Shown here: piece by piece, positions 21,901-28,202 of the stretch
How the letters are laid out: every line of letters begins with the position of its first letter
Numbering within the stretch: the stretch's first letter is position 1
DNA from: Nectonema munidae
Taxonomy: Eukaryota; Nematomorpha; Nectonematoida; Nectonematidae
DNA: 64,000 nucleotides
NCBI GenBank assembly: GCA_030549495.1
Contig: JAUIRK010000292.1
Coordinates: 803,001-867,000, forward strand
Reading direction: 5' to 3'
Made by a program: the position numbers and the translations under genes
Notes under the pieces: generated by a model
Told to the model about the DNA's origin: nothing
The model's input: the letters and a program-made list of their open reading frames with translations, nothing else
The model's database searches: none

Positions 21901-23193
21901 AACTTTTAACTGTTTTCATATTTTTTAACAATAAATTTTTATTTATTCTTTCAGGGAAAATTTTTTCCTAATAATAAAAGTTTGCACTTTTTGATGATCA
22001 AATTTATAAGTACTTTTTCATACTTTCACTGACATGAGAGCGCGAGGTTTTGTTTTTATTTACAAAAAAGCTTAATAAAATCTTTATTTATGCCTAAAAA
22101 CTCATCTTTTTGGCATGGTGTCAGAAAAATTTTTTTTAAGGAATTACCCTAATGGGCATGATATGAAAAAATTAAAAGGAAGATACGTAATTGGATTAAT
22201 TTAAAATATATATTTTTAAATAGAATTTGAGTGAAAGAAGAGATCTTGAATGAGAGAAGAGAGCTTGAGTGATTGAGTTTTAGCAGAGAAAGCGGAAGAG
22301 AAAAACAGAAGGAGACAGAAAGAGAAATAGAATCACTGTGACAGAAGAAGATGAGATAATATAGTGGATCATCAACATGTGTTTACTCAAAAATACTAAA
22401 AGGAGACACTGTGATAAACATTGCTTACTTATTGTGTGCATATTGAAACAATGGATTATTATTATATAGCTCTCACATCGTTTGTAAAATATGTTTGATA
22501 GGAATTTCAGAGCAGCTAGGCATGATGTTTGACTCGAAAGTCTGCATTCCCTCTTTTATTCTCTCATCTTACATTATCATGTATTCGAATGATCATTACA
22601 TCCTATAATTCAGGCCCATAGCCAGCGAGGGCAGGAGGGGGCTAAGCCCCCCCCCCCCCCTCCTCTTCTCCCAACTCAGAGCCCCCCCCCCTCCAACCTA
22701 ATATATTTCGATATGAATAAAGGGTTCAAAAAATGGTTTATTATATAAAATTATATAAAAATTTGGTACTTAATAGTTATTTCCCTCCCACTTTAAATTT
22801 TTTTTCAGAAATTTACTAAAAAAAATTTTTGAATGGGGGAGAGATAACCCATAAGTACCAACAATTTTTTTGTGAAAATATTTAGCCCCCATTTTAGTAT
22901 TTTTAAATTTAAAATACTTTATTTTAGAAAGCGAATTTACTCCATTCCTTCATGCATCTAATAATCCCAACTTCAAATTTCCTCCAGTTAATTCACAGAA
23001 AAAATTCCAAGGCTTTCCTCCTTATCTCTTAAAAGAAAACGAGGCGAAAGCACCGGACAATTACAATATCTTCCTTAAAAACAACACTTTTCGACACCAA
23101 ACCCCCATTGAAATGTCGCATCCTGTTTCCTACGATAAAAAGGCTGAAGCTCAGTTCAATTATTTCAATCTTGGGCCTAATCGATTTAAATAA
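2782..23193 (+). CDS. CCNK: Cyclin K (CDK12/CDK13 partner), nine exons, 5' end missing
   Basis: Cyclin K binds CDK12 and CDK13, kinases of the RNA polymerase II C-terminal tail that support elongation and expression of DNA-repair genes. Exons: 2782-2863, 2937-3092, 4380-4485, 6180-6461, 8872-8999, 11464-11494, 18001-18143, 18430-19009 and 22928-23193. All junctions keep phase with GT/AG borders and give 590 residues after the missing start. The first cyclin box shows IATGVVYFHDFFMKQS and LFLAGKVEETPKKAKDI; the second shows WFINDSLCTTLSLQFEPE and ICHQVLDLYQSKQ, which are cyclin K rather than cyclin T signatures. The last three exons encode a proline- and serine-rich tail, as in the family (human protein about 580 residues). 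The N-terminal segment before the first cyclin box is not found. An AATAAA follows the stop. The exon 18001-18143 donor (GTTCTC) is weak and is the least certain border. Confidence 0.9.
2937..3092 (+). CDS. CCNK: CCNK exon: LAGKVEET core
   Basis: Contains TALFLAGKVEETPKKAKDI, the most conserved stretch of cyclin K and T cyclin boxes. It is separated from the previous exon by a 73-bp intron. Exactly 52 codons, phase 0 at both ends; the donor GTATGT at 3093 is preferred over GTGTAT because it alone keeps the next exon open. Confidence 0.92.
4380..4485 (+). CDS. CCNK: CCNK exon: end of cyclin box 1
   Basis: Reads EEIILCEKVLLKSVNFDFNL followed by HPYKFLVKYVNEIK, matching the human stretch with [21 protein letters not shown]. 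Donor GTAAGT at 4486, ending in phase 1. Confidence 0.92.
5290..5660 (-). pseudogene. FLYWCH zinc finger of a MULE-like element, in a CCNK intron
   Basis: On the minus strand, YWKCVNYQKTRCRASV (about 5570-5620) is followed by a DHCEQHNH histidine pair and an acidic helical stretch ending INNMRRTLRNIRSR. The order W-x-C ... C ... H-x-H followed by that helix is the FLYWCH zinc finger plus linker of Mutator-like (MULE) transposases. The transposase core is absent here. A domesticated FLYWCH gene exon is possible, but the orientation opposite to CCNK and the two other fragments in this window favour transposon debris. Confidence 0.6.
6180..6461 (+). CDS. CCNK: CCNK exon: cyclin box 2 with a His7 run
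   Basis: Begins SGS followed by seven histidines (CAT x5, CAC x2; 6191-6211), then the second cyclin box with FINDSLCTTLSLQFEPEVI and a WWDSYIADLTTDILD end. The histidine run sits in the linker between the two boxes. The donor is GTATTT at 6462. Confidence 0.92.
7670..7840. repeat. hAT-type terminal fragment (GGAGTCGAAG-like repeats)
   Basis: GCGGAGTTGGAGTCGAAGA near 7688 and the reverse form CTTCGACTCCG near 7808 frame a short stretch with GGAGTGAGGAG repeats. The same G-rich GGAGTCG style occurs at the terminus at 1357 and in the 19265-19497 element, suggesting non-autonomous hAT relatives. The ends are not clear. Confidence 0.3.
8255..8560 (+). mobile_element. LINE 3' tail fragment
   Basis: The plus strand reads EKQRLNLFGHINRRPRGELL followed by a basic GKYRGRPKISREEVVKRDM segment, the conserved end of RTE/CR1-type LINE ORF2 (the usual form is R-L-x-W-x-G-H-V). 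Only about 100 codons remain, with a stop inside, and the piece sits in a CCNK intron. Confidence 0.55.
8872..8999 (+). CDS. CCNK: CCNK exon: end of cyclin box 2 and linker
   Basis: Reads (D)ICHQVLDLYQSKQHCR, the direct counterpart of DICHQILDLYSQGKQQ in human cyclin K, then a Ser/Pro-rich linker ending MANRNK. The acceptor is TTATAATTAG and the donor GTTTGT. Confidence 0.9.
9780..10640 (-). mobile_element. LINE 3' end with C-terminal zinc motif
   Basis: The minus strand encodes SMIDYDCTLLASSTQTNKLQ (about 10550-10600), RLRCGHHQSRNAYKHRIDTA (about 10310-10370) and DLCPLCQISSHTTTHLISDC (about 10240-10300). This is the H-x-CxxC-x-H zinc region at the end of Jockey/I-type LINE ORF2. It is 5'-truncated. 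Downstream (10090-10125) a CAA run encodes nine glutamines in one frame, followed by an aromatic, proline-rich stretch (PQNFGYPQYQMHFQYPFG) of unclear origin that could be part of the same element or an unrelated exon. Confidence 0.6.
10090..10125 (-). repeat. CAA/TTG trinucleotide run
   Basis: Run of GTTGTT units on the plus strand, CAA on the minus strand. It encodes poly-Gln, poly-Thr or poly-Asn depending on frame. Confidence 0.8.
10805..10945 (+). repeat. tRNA-derived SINE, copy 1
   Basis: An A-box-like TGGTTAGATAC is followed about 45 bases later by a B box, GGTTCGATCCC, then a body shared with two other copies in the window: CTCATAGTTTGATACAAGC, then GCCTTCTCGATGAAAACACC. The tRNA-like head plus unrelated shared body is the standard SINE layout. 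Confidence 0.7.
11464..11494 (+). CDS. CCNK: CCNK micro-exon
   Basis: A 31-bp exon reading VTPSPSPKTP, bounded by TTTTAATAG and GTACGT. Its phase-1 end joins exactly with the phase of the next exon to make an asparagine codon, and Ser/Pro content fits the neighbouring exons. It has no homology anchor of its own, so the call rests on splice sites and phase. Confidence 0.6.
11500..12690. other. CCNK intron, unannotated AT-rich DNA
   Basis: Part of the 6.5 kb intron between 11495 and 18000. I see no reading frame of interest, no terminal repeats and no recognisable element here. Confidence 0.5.
12699..12973. repeat. Homopolymer cluster (T, A and G runs)
   Basis: T runs at about 12699-12718, 12840-12850 and 12877-12888, an A run at about 12889-12903, and two G runs at 12950-12972 broken by one T. 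The T run directly followed by an A run makes a perfect hairpin. The two G tracts give a C-rich opposite strand. Confidence 0.85.
13310..14520 (-). pseudogene. Unidentified decayed protein-like stretch
   Basis: The minus strand holds a run of protein-like pieces: one with KSKVEEISKLNIMMLTACFA and many Cys and Ser residues (13938-14267), an acidic one with DTDEEKDVYEMEWPRIDDVE (13752-13937), and a C-terminal-looking piece ending FDRSLSMWKCPPDLKC near 13320. I do not recognise the family. It lies just beyond the 3' side of the Ty3/gypsy fossil on the same strand, so it may be an extra gene of that element, or an old retrocopy of a host gene. It is broken into several pieces. Confidence 0.35.
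14660..16470 (-). mobile_element. Ty3/gypsy LTR retrotransposon fossil
   Basis: On the minus strand the parts run in Ty3/gypsy order from right to left: a gag-like region (about 16040-16370), reverse transcriptase with the HLDAFPLPKI and FFNKLDLTPAYYQ signatures (about 15470-15590), RNase H with FTIETDASATALAACLSQ (about 15150-15190), the YRPGTFNSSADAL connection region and the start of an integrase zinc region (about 14690-14900). The right-hand part near 16380-16470 may be LTR-derived. The element is broken, with roughly half a dozen or more breaks, and looks old. It lies in a CCNK intron in antisense orientation. Confidence 0.75.
16734..16865 (+). repeat. tRNA-derived SINE, copy 2
   Basis: Same family as the copy at 10.8 kb: TTGGTTAGATACC, B box GGTTCGATCCC, then CTCATAGTTCGATACAAGC and TGCCTTCTCGATGAAAACACC, ending in a GGTACCTTTACCTTA tail also seen in the copy at 61.3 kb. 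Confidence 0.7.
17535..17830 (-). pseudogene. FLYWCH/MULE linker fragment
   Basis: The minus strand reads SEHTHEADPIKSEVYKFLND, then SRYLI-like helical sequence and a basic IEQQLRRVKKKKH end. The H-x-H followed by the E-rich helix and basic end is the same arrangement as at 5.3-5.6 kb, so this is probably the second MULE scrap in CCNK introns. The zinc-binding W-C part is not visible. Confidence 0.5.
18001..18143 (+). CDS. CCNK: CCNK exon: Ser/Thr-rich tail
   Basis: The acceptor is a long T run ending TTTTTTTAG at 18000. It is open for 47 codons (SPSCKKQVFSSTTLN onward to NESTQIDAK) and is phase-compatible on both sides. The donor GTTCTC is weak and the true end could differ. Confidence 0.6.
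18430..19009 (+). CDS. CCNK: CCNK exon: proline-rich tail
   Basis: 193 codons rich in Pro, Ser and Asn (PPLPSPGKFEGAQ, PPPNDELITVPYPG, AHPPPTPFGLKGPPLLP). The long proline-rich C-terminus is typical of cyclin K and low in sequence conservation. The acceptor is TTCTAG at 18429 and the donor GTAAGA at 19010. Confidence 0.85.
19265..19497. mobile_element. Short non-autonomous hAT-like element (MITE)
   Basis: The left end CAGGGATGGGCGTCGG and the reverse complement of the right end CTGGTGGGTGAGTCGG pair imperfectly, with subterminal GGAGTCCGAATCGG and GGAGTCCG motifs. At 233 bp without a coding frame it fits a hAT MITE. No clear 8-bp target duplication was found. Confidence 0.4.
19624..22151 (+). 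mobile_element. Whole hAT-like DNA transposon in the last CCNK intron
   Basis: A 2528-bp element bounded by terminal inverted repeats TAGGGTAATTCC (19624-19635) and GGAATTACCCTA (22140-22151) with A/T-rich continuation. The perfect 8-bp duplication ATGGGCAT flanks both sides (19616-19623 and 22152-22159). An 8-bp duplication is diagnostic of the hAT superfamily. It carries one uninterrupted ORF. Perfect ends, duplication and ORF point to a recent insertion. It is in the same orientation as cyclin K. Confidence 0.88.
20070..21869 (+). CDS. hAT-like transposase, 599 aa, intact
   Basis: One open frame with a basic N-terminus, a long serine-rich spacer (residues about 185-225) and an RNase-H-like core. 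Candidate catalytic aspartates are in FCLQFDGKKL (D304) and ICDTTATNTG (D363). CQHHVLDL near residue 396 matches the hAT C-x2-H motif, ARWNSR near 495 matches the hAT RWNS motif, and NQNAERAVKLM (E583) is the likely catalytic glutamate region. I recognise the DTTATNTG and CxHH style from uncharacterised transposase-like proteins in invertebrates, but no BED finger is visible and the C-terminal dimerisation block is short. Predicted role: cut-and-paste transposition of this element. It is AT-biased like its surroundings and has no stop or frameshift. The superfamily rests mainly on the 8-bp duplication. Confidence 0.8.
   Translation: MSSKNSSLKTESKKFIWQKNFTYNSKQKRKGSIPLLESISKLIRMPTNCQILGNFKFLYGQMKSKEERIKHILGEIQYLWDHTLNFPLLSKSQIKKKLGNLIQLEIKNRKRQSEKFVSVILPQVFDVTYVTGFWKCKEDKVFYETQIQSRGKVGYSTLREAPSTSIHPSKKYSIQNPISHNSSQVEDNSSFSNDEVSPFSLSSSSSYSSSCSSSFSSFSSSSKLQEPKFKRGSTKIASVLFYKNSVSTNKAHQILTTIRNEGLDISVPTQSSIWKKVIKDGRAMKSKILNFLMNTSDSFCLQFDGKKLKGVEHQVVLLKNQNYEMKLEILKCESGSARAIFKEMEKLIDNYNVWKNISMIICDTTATNTGRHGGVIKMLKDRVSELGYPEPQYIGCQHHVLDLILKHVLNYYFQDKSTKPQLNYFFVDAIMNNYANLQRDYNFSALDETPQYQNPGWRDDFKFLYELCMAFNHFKHTSKLPCIKWRKLPSLHQARWNSRGIYALMAFFLLPKYRDLLYIPCDFISTYWAQAWFHSQHYDDEVYQKLLTGVETVRCNKALNCLNTHWKNEESKLDISRSNQNAERAVKLMEELYKNSKKN
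22612..22900. repeat. Transposon edge with long C runs
   Basis: CAGGCCCATAGCCAGCGAGG at 22612 is followed by two long C tracts (about 22649-22663 and 22683-22692). The CAGGCCC-TAGCCAG opening is seen at ends of hAT-type elements in many animals. A stretch reading TAGCCCCC near 22885 could belong to the other end, but no clean pair or duplication is visible. Confidence 0.35.
22928..23193 (+). CDS. CCNK: CCNK last coding exon
   Basis: Opens with the acceptor TTTTAG. After the split glutamine codon it runs 87 codons plus TAA (SEFTPFLHASNNPNFKF to YFNLGPNRFK). The composition matches the preceding exon (Pro, Asn, Phe), and the phase fits exactly. Confidence 0.8.
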
Positions 23194-23278
23194 TCTTTAT
23201 TAAAAGCGAGTGTCTATCATTTTTATTTCTTATAAAATCATATACCTGCTAAAAGTGTTTTTTATTACTCTTCGAAAA

Positions 23279-23284
23279 ATAAAA
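23279..23284 (+). terminator. CCNK poly(A) signal
   Basis: AATAAA 86 bases after the cyclin K stop codon. It is the first canonical hexamer downstream, so it is the likely cleavage and polyadenylation signal. Confidence 0.6.
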
Positions 23285-23469
23285 TTCGTAATGTAGAAGC
23301 AAAGTTGTCTAAGCAAGGGCGCTTGTAACAAACAAATTTATTTGATTATACCAAAATACACTAAGCAGATAGTAGGTAGTTTTCGTACAGACTTTGATTA
23401 TCTAATGCGCTTTTATAAATTAAACACATAATTTAAAATCAAATCCTATATATCACTATGTAAAAAATT

Positions 23470-24775
23470 CTTTCATCATCCATTTTGCCTTCGAGGCCTG
23501 GTTATTGTTCCCAAAGAGTCGGGGTCAACCAGTTTCCTGCAACAACTACGCCATTTCATTCTTTCTTTAGCATCACTTCGCACAAGCTTTCTTTTTTCCA
23601 TATCGTGGTGAATCACTTCATTCCATGCTTTCTTTGGTCTTCATCTTTCCATCAATCAATTCATCTTTTATCTTCTTTACAACGTTCCCTTCGGACATCC
23701 TTTCGACATGACCAAACCAACGTAATCTATTCTCTTCTAAATGCACTTCTATATCCTCAATTCCAATTTTCTTTCTCACCACATCGTTGGCAATCCTATC
23801 TTTCAGCGTCTTTCCGCACATCATCCTATCTCAGTTGTTTGTAGCCTTCTTCATCACCCAGCATTCAGAACCGTAACAAATCGTACTTCTAACGCAAACT
23901 TTATACAGTCTTGCTTTTAGTTCGTCAGATAAAAAATTTCCACACAGTAAGCAGGATAATTTCTTGAACTTTTTCCAACCTAGACGTATTCGCGCTCTTA
24001 CGCTACTAGAAACATCACTGTTGCAATTGATCATATCGCCCAAATAACAGAAATCATCAACAACATCGAACGTATCATCTAATTTGATTTTTTCAACAAG
24101 AGTACTTACGCTGTCTCTATTTATGCACTTTTTACAAACAAAGCCTTTATAGAGGAACATCTTTTGTGAACCCACTTATTACAAGTCGTACATAAAATGG
24201 CGTTTCTCAATACCCCCAATCCACATAATGAATAGGGGTCGACACTACTCACTTCACTGACACCTTTATTACTCACGATCATCACTTTGGTCTTTGCTAC
24301 ATTTATTTTTAATCCTTTGCTTTCAAGTGCTCTTTTCCATTCGGTATACTTAACATTCAACTCATCCAAACTATCACCCACAACTACCAAATCATCAGAA
24401 TACAAAAATTCACGATAATTTTTCGGGATTTCCGAGCTCAGAGCATCCATCACTATGATAAACAACAAAGGACTTATTACAGACCCTTGATGAACACCAA
24501 CATTTATTTTAAACCACTCTGAAAGCTCACCTTAGATACGCACTGCTGTTCTTGAATCTCGATGCATTTCCATTACTGCATTCACTTCAAACTCAGGTAT
24601 ACCCTTCTTTCTTATTTACCAACGTATAACATTCCTAGGAACTGAATCAAAAGCCTTCTCAAGATCGACAAACGCTATATACAATTCTTTTCCAATTCTC
24701 AAATACTTCTCAATCAATTGCCTCATTATGAAAATTGCGTTTATAGTGTTTCTGAATGAAAATATATCAAAATAC
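23470..24775 (-). mobile_element. RTE-type LINE, 5'-truncated, antisense
   Basis: The minus strand encodes the reverse transcriptase and tail: a VDLEKAFDSVPRN-like motif (about 24640-24680), VGVHQGSVISPLLF (about 24470-24510), the catalytic FLYSDDLVVVGDS (about 24380-24410), a zinc-finger insert with CTTCNKWVHKRCS (about 24150-24190), then FDVVDDFCYLGDMI, CYGSECWVMKK and NRLRWFGHVERMSEG. The YSDD active site is intact. The reading changes frame near 24170 and has stops near 24530 and 24620, so it is dead. No endonuclease is present, consistent with 5' truncation. Confidence 0.8.
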
Positions 24776-24809
24776 TATAGATTTATAGTATTTTATAGTG
24801 TTTCTGATG

Positions 24810-25000
24810 GAAAGTTTGAAGTTTGTATCCATAAGGAAGGTGCACCCTCCATAGAGGACAACCCACCTTCTAAACCAAAATGAATGATGGTGATGATGAT
24901 TTTGAAATGATTCAAGATATCTTCCCATTATATCAAATAGTTCATAGCATTGGCTCCAAAATTTGAGGGGTAAATTTGGGAAAGTTGAAAACTCCGCCAT
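24810..25000 (+). repeat. Direct repeat left of an RTE copy
   Basis: The first part (to about 24897) is an RTE 3' tail with GGTGCACCCTCC and a GATGATGGTGATGATG run. The rest, from TTTGAAATGATTCAAGATAT through AAATTTGGGAAAGTTGAAAAC, repeats nearly exactly at 27603-27705. The two copies bracket the RTE element between them. Confidence 0.85.
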
Positions 25001-27602
25001 CGCCTGGTCCCAAGTCCAGGGTGAGAAAGGAGAAGGGTTGGCGTCAAGAAGAGCACCCGGTCATAAAACCATTGCTCCAACAAAACCTTATGGATACAAA
25101 CGAATATTATGGGGTTGCACACCCCGAAGTGTCACGCGGGCGAGACACCCAGCCTACGTTAGAAAGAAGGGGTTCAGGTAGATCTGCTCAGAAGCCCCAC
25201 ATTTCTTATGAAGGATCTCACCGTTTGGAACAGAGCAGATTATTTCGCTTAGGCACATGGAAACCATGTGCAGAAAGTCGATGGAAATTAGTGGAGTTTT
25301 GGAAAAACGGAAGGTTGATAACCTGGCCGCTATAGATCGATGTGTATTAACCTTGGAAAGTGGAGAAAATTTCACTTTGATTGATTTGTGGATCACTGAG
25401 AGTCAGCTGAGGAAAGGGGTCAAAAACATTAGAATATTCAGAAACGAAGAGTGTGTGAAACAACATGGCTTAGTTCAGTGTTTTTCAACTAGAGTCCCGT
25501 AAGAAAGAAGCAGATGGCAAAGAAGGAACCTAAATCATAATGAATATATAATTAAAATGCGTTATCAACATAAGCTCAGTTGATTAGTAATTGTATCATC
25601 ATGAATTTAATTGCAAGTGAACAGATTAATCAAGCATGTCACATATTTGCTTTGATTTTCATACTCCTCTTCCCACGAGTACTATCAAGCAAACATCAAT
25701 CAAAACATCCTTCTCTTTACTATTTTATTTGCAGAATCATTTCAAAGGGTAAGTTGACATGAATTACGAGTCGGAACTATTTGAGTTTTTGAAGTTGTGA
25801 TCTTCAAAACTTTCGAGTAGACATATGAAAAAGCTTTGTGCATGGTTTACGAATGACTTCTTCAAACATGTTGTATCATCGTTTTTGAGTCTCATTCATA
25901 ACGGGTTTTCTTTCCTACGTTGCATCCAATCTCTATTTCTGCTTTATAACTAGCAATTTAATTTCTTCATACTTCATTGGTGAGAAATATTTTTTATATT
26001 ACAAAAGTAGATTACACATTGTATAAATCTTCACTACATATCATTTTTTTCAATTTCAAAGCTAGGCAACCCAAATTTTATCTCGCGAACCAATGGTAAG
26101 AACCACTGAGCTAAAGCGTAGCAAAATTCACAATAATGAAAAAATAATGATAATATATAAAACCTAATACTTTATTTTAAGGTTTCAAACTAGTAGAAAG
26201 GATCCTGGAAAGAAGAGTGAGAAAGAAAGTAAATCTCGACCGAATGCAGTTTGGATTTAGGCAGGGAGTAGGGACAAGCCCCCCTATTTTTATTTGTAGG
26301 CAACTGCAGGAAAAGTACATAGAAAAAGGCAGACCTTTGTGGTTTGCTTTCGTAGATCTGGAAAAAGCATATGATACGGTTCCGAGAGAAATTGTCAGAT
26401 GGTCTCTGAGAGGGGCAGGCGTTGAAGAAGGTCTGGTGAAACTGGTGATGAATATGTATGAGGGAAAGAAAACGAGAGTGAATACAAAGTACGTAAGTGA
26501 TTGGTTTGAGATAAAGATTGGTCTACATCAAGGTTCAGTCTTGAGCCCTCTGTTGTTTACAATTGTATTGAATGAAATGGCAAAAGATATGAACGTAGGC
26601 TTACCATATGAGATCCTGTAAGCGGATGACCTAGTTTTGATGACGGAATCAAAGGAAGAGTTACAGGATAGACTTAAAAATTGGAAGGTAGTTTTGAAAA
26701 GCATTGTTTTCAAAGTCAACAAGACAAAAAATCAAAATTATGAAGGCATGTCGAGAAAACTCGTTTAAAGAAGGTTTAGGAGGGAAATGGTCGTGTGGTG
26801 TATGTGGAAAGGGTGTTGGATCGAATTCTATAGAATGTACAACTTGTGATAAGTGGATACACAGAAGATGTAGCGGTATTGCTAAAAATATAAAGTTGGA
26901 GCGGGCTTTTAAAAATGGATTCAAATGTCGCAAATGTAAAACAAAATCAGTTGAAATGGAAGGATATGAGAAACAAGGTGAGTATGAAGTTGTGAATTCT
27001 TTCAATTATTTAGGAAACACCTTAGAGGAGGATGGATCATGTGAGATTGCTGTAAGCAGACGAATCAAATGTGCGTGGATGAAGTTCAGAGAATTAGAGG
27101 GAGTTCTGAAAGCAAAGGATATACCAGAGTATTGCAAAGGGAGGATTTATGAAGGCTGTGTCAGGCATGTGATGTTGTATGGGAGCGAGACGTGGGCGTT
27201 ACGAAAGATTGATGAAAAAAGACTTGTGAGTGCAGAAAGAAAGATGCTGAGAATGATAGCGAAAAGGAGGGATTTTGAAGAGGCTGAATGTAAGAATGTT
27301 AGACGGTGAATTAGCAAAGAACAGATTGAGATGGGCAGGACATGTAGAGAGACGGGATGATGAAGATTGGATAAAGAAGGTAATAAAGATGGCGATTGAT
27401 GGAAGGAAGAAGCGCGGTAGACCTTGTCTGAAATGGAAGAATGCAATTGAAAAGGATATGAGTATGTACGAAATCGACATAAAGGATAGAGATAGATGGA
27501 AGAAAGCGATGGAAAGTTTGAAGTTTGTATCCATAAGGAAGGTGCACCCTCCAAAGAGGACAACCCACCTTCTAAACCAAAATGAATGATGATGATGATG
27601 AT
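25001..27602 (+). mobile_element. RTE-type LINE with zinc-finger insert, decayed
   Basis: The 5' part carries the RTE leader (GGTTGGCGTCAAGAAGAGC, GCTCCAACAAAACCTTATGG), also seen in the LINE at 53.3 kb, and the start of the endonuclease in split frames (FRLGTWK, then SGVLEKRKVDNLAAID). Reverse transcriptase follows at about 26170-26700: QFGFRQGVGTSPPIFI, FAFVDLEKAYDTVPRE, IGLHQGSVLSPLLFTIV, with a stop just before ADDLVLM. Then comes a zinc-finger segment (26800-26950) and the YGSETWALRK and NRLRWAGHVERRDDED tail. The 3' end is a GATGAT run. About 650 bp between 25510 and 26165 does not resemble LINE sequence and has replaced most of the endonuclease. Several stops and frameshifts. Confidence 0.8.
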
Positions 27603-27705
27603 GATGATTTTGAAATGATTCAAGATATCTTCCCATTATATCAAATAGTTCATAGCATTGGCTCCAAAATTTGAAATGCAAATTTGGGAAAGTTGAAAAC
27701 TTTAA
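27603..27705 (+). repeat. Direct repeat right of the RTE copy
   Basis: Second copy of the approximately 100-bp flank that ends at 25000. The shared block runs from TTTGAAATGATTCAAGATAT to AAATTTGGGAAAGTTGAAAAC, with only a few differences near the middle (GAGGGGT against GAAATGC). Most simply a long target-site duplication. Confidence 0.8.
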
Positions 27706-28001
27706 ATTATTAAATTAAATTATTTACAAAATATTTTTTGGTTCCTTACTTTTTACAATTTCATAAGTTGAATTAATCACTGACCTAAAATCATATAAAT
27801 TATACTATCAAATAGGAATGAACACTTTCGATTATTTTGAAAGCTGTTCCCATCTCAAAACTAAATGTTTTCTAAGAATTTAGAGCTCATTAATTCTTGT
27901 GAGGTAAGGGGCAAGTCTTTTGTATGCGAAGGAGGTGAAGCTTGAATAAGTTTGGGAAACATTGCGTCATAGATATCGTATTCATCAGAGATCAAAAGAA
28001 A

Positions 28002-28202
28002 TTATTCTTTATTATAAGATAAATTTAGCATAGAGAGGACATTATTTTTATAGTTTTCATAATAAGAATCTTCTTTGGGCTTGTTCATAAGGTCGCTTAA
28101 ATTATTAGAATGTTTTTTAACGGATTCCAACTCCAAAATCTCTTCATTTGTCAATTGCTTTTGTTTACAACTCTCATCGCTGACATCAGAAAGATGCTTT
28201 GA
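28002..28202 (-). CDS. MRPS35: MRPS35 exon 7, C-terminus
   Basis: Sixty-six codons plus TAA: SKHLSDVSDESCKQKQLTNE, then EILELESVKKHSNNLSD and a YENYKNNVLSMLNL end, resembling the SISQYKESVKRLLN end of human mS35. Confidence 0.85.
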   Translation of the reverse strand, partial: SKHLSDVSDESCKQKQLTNEEILELESVKKHSNNLSDLMNKPKEDSYYENYKNNVLSMLNLSYNKE

